Positions 27,756-36,112 of a stretch of 64,000 bases of DNA are shown in pieces. Origin of the DNA: an uncultured Ectothiorhodospiraceae bacterium (GTDB lineage Bacteria > Pseudomonadota > Gammaproteobacteria > Nevskiales > Oceanococcaceae); assembly GCA_937141935.1 (NCBI GenBank), contig CAKZQS010000029.1:1-64000 (forward strand), given 5' to 3'. Within the stretch, counting starts at the first letter, position 1. Each line of letters opens with the position of its first letter. The position numbers and the translations under genes were made by a program. The notes under the pieces are model-generated. The model was not told the DNA's origin. It was given only the letters and a program-made list of their open reading frames with translations, and searched no databases.

Positions 27756-28937
27756 ATGCGCAAGATGACCTCGGATCAACCCGTGCTGGTCGCCGTGTTC
27801 CTGCGCGGCGCCATCGACGGCCTGAATGTCGTGGTGCCCTATGGCGATGCCGACTACTACGCGCTGCGGCCCACGATCTCGATCGCGCCGCCCGGCGGCT
27901 CGGCAGGCCCTTTGCCGCTGCCCATCCCGATCATTGGCAGCAGCGGCCAGGTGGCCATCGACCTCGACGGCTTTTTTGGCCTGCACCCCAGCCTGGCGCC
28001 GCTGGAGGCGATGTACGCGGCCGGCGAGCTGGCCGCCGTGCAGGCCACCGGCCTGCCGCAGCCCGACCGCTCGCATTTCTCCGCGCAGCTGCGCATGGAA
28101 GTGGCCGGCGGTGCCCGGCGGGCCGCCGGCGGCTGGCTGGGGCGTTACCTGGCGGTGAGCGCGCAGGCCAGCCAGCAAAGCCTGCGCGGAATCTCGATCG
28201 GCGTGGCGCTGGACCAGGCCCTGGCCGGCAGCGACAGCGCCGCGGCCATCGCCAACAGCGCCAATTACGCGCTGCAGACGACGACGCCGGAGGCCTGGCG
28301 GACGGCCCTGCCCAACTTGCACCGGGACGTGGGCTTTGAGTTCCGCGGCGTGCAGCAGCGGGTGTTCGCCGCGCTGGACCTGCTGGCGCAGGCCCGCCCG
28401 GCGGACATCGCCACGGACCCCGCCGCGGTCTACCCCAACGATGCGCTGGGCGAGCGCATGCGCCAGGCGGCGCAGTACATCAAGGCCGGCATGGGCATTG
28501 AGGCCATCACGCTCAACAGCGAGGGCTGGGACCACCATGTCAACGAAAACACCGTGCTGCCGCCGCTGCTGACCTCACTGGGCCAGGCGCTGTCGGCGCT
28601 GCGGGTGGACCTGGGCGCGCACTGGCAGCGCACCGCCGTTGTCGTGATGAGCGAGTTCGGCCGTACGGTGAACGAGAACGCCTCCGGCGGCACCGACCAC
28701 GGCCGCGCCAACATGATGCTGGCGCTGGGCGGCCGCATCGCCGGCGGGCGCGTCTACGGCGAGTGGCCGGGCCTGGCCGCCGCGAACCTGGACCCGACCG
28801 GCGACCTGGCGGTACGGACCGACTATCGCGCCGTGCTGGCCGACCTGCTGAGCGGGCACATGGGGCTGGCCGGCGCCGATATCCGCCACGTCTTCGCCGA
28901 CCTGCCGGGCGGCGACCGACCGGGCCTGGTGCTCTAG
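27756..28937 (+). CDS. DUF1501 family protein without export signal
   Basis: DUF1501 proteins belong to the alkaline-phosphatase/sulfatase-like superfamily and nearly always follow DUF1800. The 393-residue protein begins MRKMTSDQPVLVAVFLRGAIDGLNVVVPYGD and includes GLHPSLAPLEAMYAAGELA, QPDRSHFSAQ, GWDHHVNEN and MSEFGRTVNENASGGTDHGRA (read in two parts: MSEFGRTVNEN and GGTDHGRA). An AGGGG site precedes ATG 27756; a GTG at 27747 is also possible. Unlike many relatives it shows no Tat or Sec signal, so its location is uncertain. Confidence 0.9.
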   Translation: MRKMTSDQPVLVAVFLRGAIDGLNVVVPYGDADYYALRPTISIAPPGGSAGPLPLPIPIIGSSGQVAIDLDGFFGLHPSLAPLEAMYAAGELAAVQATGLPQPDRSHFSAQLRMEVAGGARRAAGGWLGRYLAVSAQASQQSLRGISIGVALDQALAGSDSAAAIANSANYALQTTTPEAWRTALPNLHRDVGFEFRGVQQRVFAALDLLAQARPADIATDPAAVYPNDALGERMRQAAQYIKAGMGIEAITLNSEGWDHHVNENTVLPPLLTSLGQALSALRVDLGAHWQRTAVVVMSEFGRTVNENASGGTDHGRANMMLALGGRIAGGRVYGEWPGLAAANLDPTGDLAVRTDYRAVLADLLSGHMGLAGADIRHVFADLPGGDRPGLVL

Positions 28938-28983
28938 GCGGCGCGAATCCCGCCGGCCGCGGGCTTGCGCGGCCCGGGGCCGC

Positions 28984-29865
28984 TCAGGATTCGGCCGTGG
29001 CCGCCGCGGTCAGGCGCCCGTCGCGGTAGTCGCGCAGCGTCTGCTCGATTTCGGCGTGGGTGTTCATGACGAAGGGGCCGTACTGCGCCACCGGCTCGCC
29101 AATCGGCTCGGCCGCCAGCAGCAAGGCCTTGAGGGGTGCGCCCGGAGCGGCCTCGACCACGACTTCGTCCCCGGCACCGAGCACGGCGGCCGTTTGCGCC
29201 GCGATGTCTTCGTCCTCGATCCGCGCCTGGCCGGCGTAGACATAGAGCAGCGCGTTGCGGCTGTCGGCCAGCGGCAGCGCAAAGTGGGCGCCGGGCGGCA
29301 GCAACAGGTCCAGGTACAGCGGCTGCGTCGGCGTGGCCGGTGCCGGCCCCTGGACCAGCCCGGCGGGCCCGGCGTACTCGCCGGCGATCACGCGCAGCTC
29401 GCCACCGCCGGGCAAGTCCAGCCGGGGGATTTGCGCGGCGGGGATGTCGCGGTAGCGGGCCGGCTGCATCTTGTCGCGCGCCGGCAGGTTGATCCACAAC
29501 TGAAAGCCATGCATCAGCCCGTCGCGCTGCTGCGGCATTTCCGAGTGCACGATGCCGCGGCCCGCCGTCATCCATTGCACGTCGCCGGGGCCGAGGTCGC
29601 CCTGGTTGCCCAGGTGGTCCTCGTGGCGCATGTGGCCGGCGAGCATGTAGGTCACCGTTTCGAAGCCGCGATGCGGGTGCGCGGGGAAGCCGCCGATGTA
29701 GTCGGCGGCCTGCTCCGAGCCGAACTCGTCGAGCATCAGGAAGGGGTCCAGGCGCAGCGCGGGGCTGGCGCCCAGGCTGCGGCGGATGCGCACCCCGGCG
29801 CCGTCCGAGGCCTGCATCGCCGGGATGCGCCGCGTGACCGGGCGCCGCCGGGGCGATGCGCTCAC
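28984..29865 (-). CDS. Pirin family protein (cupin)
   Basis: The 293-residue protein contains the pirin N-domain pattern: DPFLMLDEFG, FPAHPHRGFETVTYMLAG, GDVQWMTAGRGIVHSEMP. The His residues in HPHRGFE and IVHSEMP, with a Glu, are the usual metal ligands. A C-terminal cupin-like domain follows. Some pirins oxidise quercetin and some bind transcription factors. The GTG start at 29865 overlaps the nitroreductase stop (GTGA), so expression is coupled. Confidence 0.93.
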   Translation of the reverse strand: MSASPRRRPVTRRIPAMQASDGAGVRIRRSLGASPALRLDPFLMLDEFGSEQAADYIGGFPAHPHRGFETVTYMLAGHMRHEDHLGNQGDLGPGDVQWMTAGRGIVHSEMPQQRDGLMHGFQLWINLPARDKMQPARYRDIPAAQIPRLDLPGGGELRVIAGEYAGPAGLVQGPAPATPTQPLYLDLLLPPGAHFALPLADSRNALLYVYAGQARIEDEDIAAQTAAVLGAGDEVVVEAAPGAPLKALLLAAEPIGEPVAQYGPFVMNTHAEIEQTLRDYRDGRLTAAATAES

Positions 29866-30452
29866 GCCGACCAGCCCCCGCGCAGCAGCACCTCGTTCAG
29901 CGGCTTGCGGCTGCGCTCCTTGTCGTCGCGCTTGGCGATGTCTTCGGGCAGGGCGTCCGGGCGGCCGGCGTAGCCGATGGCCAGGCCGGTCAGCACCTTC
30001 TGCGACTCTTCCAGGCCGAACAGCGAATGCCCCTTGGGGCCGTCCAGGCCGATCATCTGGTGCACCACCAGCCCGCGGGCGGTGGCCTCGAAGGTCAGCT
30101 GGGCCGCCGCCGCGCCAAGGTCGTGTTCGGCTGCCGCATTGGGCTTGCCGTTGTGCTCGAAGCGGGTTTCGATGACGCCCAGCGCCAGCACCGGGGCGTT
30201 GGCCGTCCAGGCCTGGTTGCCCTCGAGCAGCACCTCGTCATGAATCTGCCGCCAGACCTCATCGCTTTGGCCCTTGACGCCAACGATGTAGCGCCAGGGC
30301 TGCGCGTTGTAGCTGGAGGCGGCCCAGCGCGCCGCGCAGAACAGCGCGTCCAGGTCGCTGCCGGCCACGGCGCGATCGGGGTCAAAGGCATAGGGGCTCC
30401 AGCGCTCCTGCAGCAGCTGGTGGATCGGTTCATCGACGGGGTTGCGGGCCAT
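29862..30452 (-). CDS. Nitroreductase family protein
   Basis: The 196-residue protein is an FMN-dependent NAD(P)H oxidoreductase of the nitroreductase fold. The N-terminus has ERWSPYAFDPD and AARWAASSYNAQPWRYIV, the FMN-binding SSYNxQPW motif, and the C-terminal half has GLVVHQMIGLD. The physiological substrate is unknown. It heads a two-gene operon with pirin and is divergent from a LysR regulator. Confidence 0.92.
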   Translation of the reverse strand: MARNPVDEPIHQLLQERWSPYAFDPDRAVAGSDLDALFCAARWAASSYNAQPWRYIVGVKGQSDEVWRQIHDEVLLEGNQAWTANAPVLALGVIETRFEHNGKPNAAAEHDLGAAAAQLTFEATARGLVVHQMIGLDGPKGHSLFGLEESQKVLTGLAIGYAGRPDALPEDIAKRDDKERSRKPLNEVLLRGGWSA

Positions 30453-30498
30453 GGTTCGTCCTTGGGGGGATGGGGTTTCGACATTACCGATTGGATAG

Positions 30499-30528
30499 CT
30501 GCTAAGAAAAGCGCTATTAATCTGCTAA
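30499..30528. promoter_or_regulatory. Candidate regulatory site between nitroreductase and lysR
   Basis: CTGCTAA occurs twice as a direct repeat (30499-30505 and 30522-30528) in an AT-rich island of an otherwise GC-rich divergent gap. The 23-base period is about two helical turns. It is a plausible LysR binding region, but no classic T-N11-A palindrome was confirmed. Confidence 0.4.
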
Positions 30529-30549
30529 ACCCATCGAGGAATTCGATCA

Positions 30550-31470
30550 ATGGCGCGCGTCCCCCGCATATCCCTGGAGCAATGGCGGGCCCTGCTGGCC
30601 GTGGTGGACGCCGGCGGCTATGCCCAGGCCGCCGAGGCGCTGCACAAGAGCCAGAGCAGCGTGAGCTATGCGATCCACAAGATGGAGAACCTGCTGGGGC
30701 TGAAGGTCTTCGAGGTGCGCGGGCGCAAGGCCGAGTTGACCGATACCGGGCACATGCTGGTGCGGCGCGCGCGGCTGCTGCTGGGCGAGGCCGCCGAGCT
30801 GGAGTCGGCCGCGCGCCGGCTTAGCGATGGCTGGGAGGCCGAGGTGCGCCTGGCCGTGGACCACCTGCTGCCGCTGGATTGCCTGTATGCGGTGCTGGAG
30901 CGCTTCTCCAGCAGCGCGCCGCTGACCCGCATCGACCTGCAGGAGACCGTGCTCAGCGGTGGCGACGAGGCGCTGCTGCGTGGCGAGGTGGATCTGGCCG
31001 TGCTGCCCATGGTGCCGCCCGGTTTTCTGGGCGAGCCCCTGCTGCGCATGGAGTTCGTGGCCGTCGCCCACCCCGAGCACCCCCTGCATCAGCTCCCCGC
31101 CCCGCTGGATTACCACGCCCTGCGCCGCCACCGGCAGCTGGTTGTACGCGACTCGGGCCCGAACCGCGCCCGCGACGCCGGCTGGCTGGGCGCCGAGCAG
31201 CGCTGGACGGTCAGCCACCTGTCCAGTTCGATCCGCGCGGTCTGCCGCGGGCTGGGCTTTGCCTGGTTCCCCGAGCCGCACATTCGCGAGGCGCTGGCCG
31301 CCGGCGAACTCAAGCCGCTGCCCCTGCGCGAGGGCGCGCGTCGGCCGGTCTCGCTGGAGCTGGTCTACCGGGATCGTGACTATGCCGGGCCGGCCACCGA
31401 GCACCTGGCCCAGCTGTTCCGCGACGTGGTTACCCCGCAGGTTATTGCGCCGGATGCGCAAAGCGGCTAA
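30550..31470 (+). CDS. LysR-family transcriptional regulator
   Basis: The 306-residue protein has an N-terminal winged helix (residues about 8-65) with YAQAAEALHKSQSSVSYAIHKMENLLG, given here as YAQAAEALHKSQSSVSYAI, followed by a linker helix and a substrate-binding effector domain. It is divergent from the nitroreductase-pirin operon, so it probably controls that operon and itself, a frequent LysR arrangement. The inducer cannot be predicted. Confidence 0.92.
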   Translation: MARVPRISLEQWRALLAVVDAGGYAQAAEALHKSQSSVSYAIHKMENLLGLKVFEVRGRKAELTDTGHMLVRRARLLLGEAAELESAARRLSDGWEAEVRLAVDHLLPLDCLYAVLERFSSSAPLTRIDLQETVLSGGDEALLRGEVDLAVLPMVPPGFLGEPLLRMEFVAVAHPEHPLHQLPAPLDYHALRRHRQLVVRDSGPNRARDAGWLGAEQRWTVSHLSSSIRAVCRGLGFAWFPEPHIREALAAGELKPLPLREGARRPVSLELVYRDRDYAGPATEHLAQLFRDVVTPQVIAPDAQSG

Positions 31471-31479
31471 ATCTGCGCC

Positions 31480-31842
31480 ATGCCTTTCTTGCACGTGCAT
31501 TCCTATACCGCGCTGCCGGCGCCCGAGCCGGAGACCCTGGCCACGCTGTGGGCGCAGCGCGCCGGGCTGCGCCGCGAGGATGTCTGCGTGACCTGGCGGC
31601 AGCACCCGGATACGGCCATTGGCGGCGGCTGCGACTACGCCCTGCTGGCCGAGGTGCATGCGCCCGATCTGTACCGGCCGGAGCGCGTGGCGCGCTTGCT
31701 GGAGTCGGCGGCCGCGCTGCTGGCCGAGCACACCGGCCTGCCGCCGCGACGGCTGTTTGTGAGTTTCCGGCCGGCCCATAGCGGCGAGGTGCTCGACGGC
31801 GGCCGACTGCTGCACTGGGACCCGGAGACCGACGATGCTTGA
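31480..31842 (+). CDS. Small conserved protein, tautomerase-like
   Basis: The 120-residue protein begins MPFLHVHSYT, with Pro2 as in tautomerase-superfamily enzymes, which use the N-terminal proline as a base. The later FVSFRPAHSGEVLDGG and the overall size are compatible, but the sequence is not a clear member. It starts 9 bases after lysR and overlaps the next gene by 8 bases, so it belongs to a lysR-led operon. Confidence 0.55.
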   Translation: MPFLHVHSYTALPAPEPETLATLWAQRAGLRREDVCVTWRQHPDTAIGGGCDYALLAEVHAPDLYRPERVARLLESAAALLAEHTGLPPRRLFVSFRPAHSGEVLDGGRLLHWDPETDDA

Positions 31843-32227
31843 CCGCCTGCTGACCGCCAACCTGACGCTGCTGCTGGCGCACCAGATCGACGCCGCCTGG
31901 TGGCGGGAATGGGAGATGTTCGCCCTGCCCGGCGGCATTCAGCTCTTCGTGTTCCTGAATATCCTCATCGTGTACCCGCTGCTGCATGGCTACGCCCGTA
32001 TCCGGGCCCGTGGGCCGGGCTGGGTGGGCTGGAGCTATGCGCTGGCGGCACTGGTGGGCTGCGTGCTGCCCATCCACGCCGGCTTCGCGCTGGCGGGCCT
32101 GACGCAGTTCCACCTGCCGCTGTCGATTGCGCTGATCGTTGCCTGTGGCGCCGGCGCGCTGGCCCAGGCGCTGCTGACCCGGCGCCTGGCGGCGGCCGGG
32201 GCGCCGCCGGCCGCCGTCGCGGCTTAG
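31835..32227 (+). CDS. Small membrane protein of unknown function
   Basis: The 130-residue protein has about four hydrophobic segments. It begins MLDRLLTANLTLLLAHQIDAAWWREWEMF (HQIDAAWWREWEMF is distinctive), then PGGIQLFVFLNILIVYPLL, the end ALAALVGCVLPIHAGFALAG and a last helix near residue 100-115. It may be a DUF6713-like protein, but this is recollection rather than proof. It overlaps the previous frame, suggesting coupling. Confidence 0.7.
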   Translation: MLDRLLTANLTLLLAHQIDAAWWREWEMFALPGGIQLFVFLNILIVYPLLHGYARIRARGPGWVGWSYALAALVGCVLPIHAGFALAGLTQFHLPLSIALIVACGAGALAQALLTRRLAAAGAPPAAVAA

Positions 32228-32372
32228 GTCGCCCGCACCCGGTCGGGCGGGCAAAGGCGGATCAGGCCCGACCAGGCTTGGGCCCCGGTGCGCCAATGAC
32301 CTTGGTCCCAGCGGGCGGAGTCGACGACGCGGGCCGGGGCACCCTCAGGGGCCATTCGCATGGATAGCCCCC

Positions 32373-32876
32373 ATGAGCAACGAAGCCCTGTACAGCGACG
32401 AAGCGCGCAAGAAACTGACCGAGATCGTCGACGAGGTGAAGCTGGCGATGTTCGCCACCCGCCTGGGCAGCAAGCCCTTCGGCGTGGTGCCGATGCACAG
32501 CAAGCGCGTCGATGACGACGGCGATATCTGGTTTCTGAGCCCGGCCGACAGCGACCACAACGCCGACATCGAAGCCGATTCGCAGGTGCAGCTGCTCTAC
32601 GCCGGCGGTAGCCACACCCAGGTGCTCAGCGTTTACGGCCAGGCCGAAATCGTGACCGACCGCGAAATGATCCGCCAGCTCTACAGCGGTGGTGACAACG
32701 CCTGGTTCGACGGCGAGGACGACCCGCGCGTGACCGCGATTCGGGTCACGCCCAAAGAGGCCGTGTACTGGGACAACGACGAGAGTTCGCTGGTCACGAT
32801 GTTCAAGCTGGCCCGCGCCGCCGTGACCGGCAAGGACCAGGACATTGGCACCCAGGGCCATATGCGCATGAACTAG
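32373..32876 (+). CDS. Pyridoxamine 5'-phosphate oxidase-family (general stress) protein
   Basis: The 167-residue protein fits the FMN-binding split-barrel fold of the general stress protein 26 group: KLAMFATRLGSKPFGVVPM near the start, GDIWFLSPADSDHNADIEAD, and YGQAEIVTDRE. Such proteins bind flavin or related cofactors; the reaction is not known. It stands as a single plus-strand gene ahead of a SpoIIAA-like gene. A 145-base gap upstream shows no clear gene. Confidence 0.85.
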   Translation: MSNEALYSDEARKKLTEIVDEVKLAMFATRLGSKPFGVVPMHSKRVDDDGDIWFLSPADSDHNADIEADSQVQLLYAGGSHTQVLSVYGQAEIVTDREMIRQLYSGGDNAWFDGEDDPRVTAIRVTPKEAVYWDNDESSLVTMFKLARAAVTGKDQDIGTQGHMRMN

Positions 32877-32937
32877 GGCCCCATCGGCCCCCGTGGGCGG
32901 CGGCCTGGCGGCCCCGCCCCCCGTTTGGAGACCCCGC

Positions 32938-33297
32938 ATGTTGATTGCCCAGGCCCCCAACGCGCGCGGCGTCGTGAAGCTGCGGGTCAGCGGCACGCTG
33001 CGCGCGAATGACTACGAGCGCGAGCTGCCCAAGCTGGACCGCTGGCATGGCGAACACGAGCAGCTGCGCTACTACGTGGAGCTCGACCCCGACTTTGCCG
33101 GCTTCGAGGCCCGTGCGCTGTTCAAGGAGCTGCGCTTTGACTGGCAGCACCGCGGCGACGTGGGCCGCAGCGTGCTGGTTGGCGACGGCCGCGGCCAGGA
33201 CTGGGCGGCCCGCTTCGCCGAGCTGCTGTTCGCCGGCGAGGTGCGCCACTTCCCCCGCGACGAGGCCGAGCAGGCCTGGGAGTGGGTTAACGGCTAG
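32938..33297 (+). CDS. SpoIIAA-like (STAS-related) protein
   Basis: The 119-residue protein resembles the SpoIIAA-like family: GVVKLRVSGTLRANDYERELPKLD (read as VSGTLRANDYERELP), HEQLRYYVELDPDFAGFEARALF, and RHFPRDEAEQAWEWV at the C-terminus. These are small cytosolic proteins of unclear role in non-sporulating bacteria. Its 3' end overlaps the convergent RND gene by 11 bases. ATG 32938 follows a GGAG-type site. Confidence 0.82.
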   Translation: MLIAQAPNARGVVKLRVSGTLRANDYERELPKLDRWHGEHEQLRYYVELDPDFAGFEARALFKELRFDWQHRGDVGRSVLVGDGRGQDWAARFAELLFAGEVRHFPRDEAEQAWEWVNG

Positions 33298-35719
33298 TCG
33301 CAGCCGCGCCCGTGCCCGTGCCTGCGCCTATGCCCGTGTCGGCGTCCGCGCCTGGGTCCGCAGCCGGCGCCGCTCCATCGTCGCTGCCGGCCTCTGCCCG
33401 CCGGCGGCCACGCCGGTCCAGCCGCAGCAGCAGCGGCGGCAGGAACAGCAGGTCGATGGCCAGCGCGATCAGGATGATGCCGGCCGTCAGCGTGCCCATC
33501 TCCGAGTTCAGCGCGAAGACCGACAGCGCCAGCAGGCCGAAGTTGACGCACAGCACCGCCGTGGTGACCACCAGCGCCGCGCCCACGGTCGAGAAGGCGT
33601 AGCGGATCGCCGCCTCCGTCTGCAGGCCCTGCTCGCGCCGCGCCAGCTGGTATTTGCTGAGCACGTGCACGGTGTAATCGACCACGATGCCCATCGTCAG
33701 GCCCGAGACCACCGACAGGCCCATGCCGATGCGGCCCACCAGCAGGCCCCACAGGCCAAAGCCCACCAGCATCGGCAGCGCGTTCAGCAGCAGGCTGATC
33801 AGCGCAAAGCGCAGCGAGCGCAGCGCAAGGCCGATAATGATCGAGATCGCCACCAGGCCCAGCGCCGAGCCGGCCAGCATGCTGATGACGTTGCTGCGGC
33901 CCACGTGCGCAAACATCGCGTCCGAGCTGGCGCCCGGGTGGTAGAACGCCGGCGGCGCGTTCTCGCGCTGCCAGTCGCTGGCGCGGCGTTGCAGCGACAG
34001 CAGCTCCTGCGTGGACGAGGAGCGCAGGCCGGCGGTCAACCGCGTGGCCGACTTGTCCAGGTTGATCTGGTTGGTCAGGTCCAGGCCGAAGGGCAGCGAG
34101 AACTCGTACAACAGCAGGTACTGCGCGGCCAGTTCGCGCTCCTCGGGCAGGCGATGCCAGGCCGGGTCGTCGCCATGCATGTTGCGGTTCAGCCGCCGCA
34201 TGATCTGGGCGAAGCTATTGACGTAGCTGACCTCCGGCTGCTGCTCCAGCCAAGACTCGAAGGCACCCAGCGTGCGCAGGTAGTCGGGGTCGGCAATGCC
34301 GCCGGGCTCGCCGGCCGACAGGCTCCACTCGAGCACGTTGAAGCCGTTCAGGTATTCGCGGGCGCGGTCCGAGTCGGCGCGGATCTCGGTGCTTTCGTCG
34401 AAATATTCCGCCCAGACGTCGTACAGCTGGTTGCGCGGCAAAAAGCTGGTGGCAGCCACGATCAGCGCCAGCACGCCCCAGAAGCAGCTGCGCGGGTGCG
34501 CCAGCACCCAGCCCGCCAGGCGCGCCATCGCGGCGCCCTGCTCGTCGCGGCCGGGCCGCACCGCGCCCGGCAGCAGGCTGATCAGCGCCGGCAGCACCGT
34601 CATCGACAGGGCCCAGGCGGCGATGATGCCCAGCGCCGAGACATTGCCCAGGTCGGCAAAAGGCGGTGCATCGCTGAAGTTCAGCGCCAGAAAGCCGATC
34701 ACCGTGGTGACGCTGGTCAGCATCACCGCCTGCGCATTCAGGCGGATGGTCGTGCGCACGGCCTCGGGCTGCGCCTCGCCGCGGCGGCGGGCCTGGAAAT
34801 AGGTGACCAGCAGGTGCATGCAGTCGGCCACGGCCAGCGTCAGGATGACCGTGGGCGCGTTGACCAGCGGCGGCGTGACATCAAAGCCCAGCCAGCCGGC
34901 CATGCCCATACCGACCACGACCGAGGCCGCGATGACGACGATGGTGGCCGCCGTGGCCCCCAGCGCCGTGGCCACGCGGCCGCTGGCCAGCAGCATGTAG
35001 ACCGCGATGCAGCCCAGCGCGATCAGCAGCGCCAGCGGCACGATGTGGGTCAGGTCATACAGCGAGGCCTCGGTAAAGGCATTGTTGCCGGCCACCTTGC
35101 CGGTGATCAGCACCTCGGCGCCGGGGTAGCGGGCCTCGAAGTCGTCGCGCAGCGCGCGCACCGCTTCCATCGCTTCGGGGATGGCCAGGCGCCGGCCCTG
35201 GTCGGGCAGCTGCATCGACACGTTCAGCGCGGCCAGGTGGCCCGTGGGCGTGATCAGCTTGCCGCGCAGCAGCGGCTCCTGGGTCGAGACCTCGCGCACC
35301 CGGGCGATCTGCTCCGCGCTCAGTTCGGCGCCGCCCTCGACCAGCGGCCGCACGCGCAGGTCGTCGCCGGCGGCCTCGGTGTGCTGGAAATTGCTGATCG
35401 AGTCGACGCGGGTGGCATAGGGGATCTGCCAGGCCGCCGCCGTCAGCTCCTCGAGGATCGCGAGGTTGGGCGCCGTGAACACCGTGGGCCCGCGCGGCAC
35501 CAGCACCAGGAACAGATTGTCGTCGCGGCTGTAGGTGTTGCGGATCTGGTCGAAGGCGGCCAGCTGCGGGTCATCGGCGGGGAAAAAGACCTCGAGGTCG
35601 GCGCTGAGCTGCAGGCGCGGCAGGCCGGCCGCGGCGGCCAGCACCAGCAGGCTGGCCAGCAGCAGTACGGCCCAGCGAAAGCGCAGCACGAAGCGGGCGT
35701 AGGCGTCGATCATGAACAT
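33287..35719 (-). CDS. RND/MMPL-family transporter (two-domain)
   Basis: The 810-residue protein has an N-terminal membrane segment (RWAVLLLASLLVLAAAAG), then an extracytoplasmic domain and two clusters of about five membrane segments each. Short motifs include YSRDDNLFLVLV and GIVVDYTVH, the latter typical of MMPL/patched-like transporters. Such proteins export lipids, sterol-like or hopanoid molecules, or hydrophobic compounds; the substrate is unknown. The tail (about residues 775-810) is rich in Gly, Ala and Asp. A strong TetR-type operator lies just upstream and overlaps the start region. ATG 35713 is an alternative start. Confidence 0.88.
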   Translation of the reverse strand: MFMIDAYARFVLRFRWAVLLLASLLVLAAAAGLPRLQLSADLEVFFPADDPQLAAFDQIRNTYSRDDNLFLVLVPRGPTVFTAPNLAILEELTAAAWQIPYATRVDSISNFQHTEAAGDDLRVRPLVEGGAELSAEQIARVREVSTQEPLLRGKLITPTGHLAALNVSMQLPDQGRRLAIPEAMEAVRALRDDFEARYPGAEVLITGKVAGNNAFTEASLYDLTHIVPLALLIALGCIAVYMLLASGRVATALGATAATIVVIAASVVVGMGMAGWLGFDVTPPLVNAPTVILTLAVADCMHLLVTYFQARRRGEAQPEAVRTTIRLNAQAVMLTSVTTVIGFLALNFSDAPPFADLGNVSALGIIAAWALSMTVLPALISLLPGAVRPGRDEQGAAMARLAGWVLAHPRSCFWGVLALIVAATSFLPRNQLYDVWAEYFDESTEIRADSDRAREYLNGFNVLEWSLSAGEPGGIADPDYLRTLGAFESWLEQQPEVSYVNSFAQIMRRLNRNMHGDDPAWHRLPEERELAAQYLLLYEFSLPFGLDLTNQINLDKSATRLTAGLRSSSTQELLSLQRRASDWQRENAPPAFYHPGASSDAMFAHVGRSNVISMLAGSALGLVAISIIIGLALRSLRFALISLLLNALPMLVGFGLWGLLVGRIGMGLSVVSGLTMGIVVDYTVHVLSKYQLARREQGLQTEAAIRYAFSTVGAALVVTTAVLCVNFGLLALSVFALNSEMGTLTAGIILIALAIDLLFLPPLLLRLDRRGRRRAEAGSDDGAAPAADPGADADTGIGAGTGTGAAATSR

Positions 35720-35737
35720 ACATACTAGTCGGTATGT
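35720..35737. promoter_or_regulatory. TetR-type operator upstream of the RND transporter
   Basis: ACATACTAGTCGGTATGT is an inverted repeat with 6-bp arms and a 6-base centre. The core is CATAC-N6-GTATG, the same architecture as two sites in front of the TetR gene near 42400. A TATGAT -10-like element on the minus strand (35743-35748) would place the transcription start inside the operator, so repression by occlusion is likely. Confidence 0.7.
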
Positions 35738-35789
35738 CGCCCATCATAAGCCTTGTTATGGTCGGCTGTCGCCATCACGGAGCCGGGCT

Positions 35790-36071
35790 ATGCGCGCGAT
35801 CTGGCAGGGCACGGTGCTTGCCGAATCCGAGGACACCGTTGTCGTCGAGGGCAATCACTACTTTCCGGCCGACTCCCTGCAGCGGCAGTATTTCCACGAC
35901 AGCGAGCACAGCTCGGACTGTCGCTGGAAGGGCCGCGCCCGCTATTTCCATGTCGAGGTGGATGGCGAGCGCAATGCCGATGCCGCCTGGTACTACCCCG
36001 AGCCCAAGCCCCGGGCCGAGCACATCCGCGGCCGCGTGGCCTTCTGGAACGGGGTCGAGGTCGAGCGCTAG
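35790..36071 (+). CDS. DUF427 domain protein
   Basis: The 93-residue protein MRAIWQGTVLAESEDTVVVEG...NHYFPADS is a typical DUF427 beta-rich protein, with CRWKGRARYFHVEVDGE and WYYPEPKP. ATG 35790 gives the usual N-terminus; upstream frames are open but lie in the promoter region. Function of the family is not established. It is divergent from the RND transporter and could share the operator. Confidence 0.88.
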   Translation: MRAIWQGTVLAESEDTVVVEGNHYFPADSLQRQYFHDSEHSSDCRWKGRARYFHVEVDGERNADAAWYYPEPKPRAEHIRGRVAFWNGVEVER

Positions 36072-36112
36072 GGCGACATGGGCCTGGGCGCGGGCCCGCG
36101 ACCTGGCTGCGG

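Noticed and set aside
24489-28538. A very long open frame on the minus strand opposite engB, MATE, DUF1800 and DUF1501
   Set aside because: It has low-complexity His/Gln/Gly/Arg-rich sequence, no conserved motif, and lies opposite four recognisable genes; it is an effect of high GC.
33008-35728. A 906-residue plus-strand frame opposite the RND transporter
   Set aside because: It is antisense to a clear transporter and shows only Gln/Arg/His-rich sequence.
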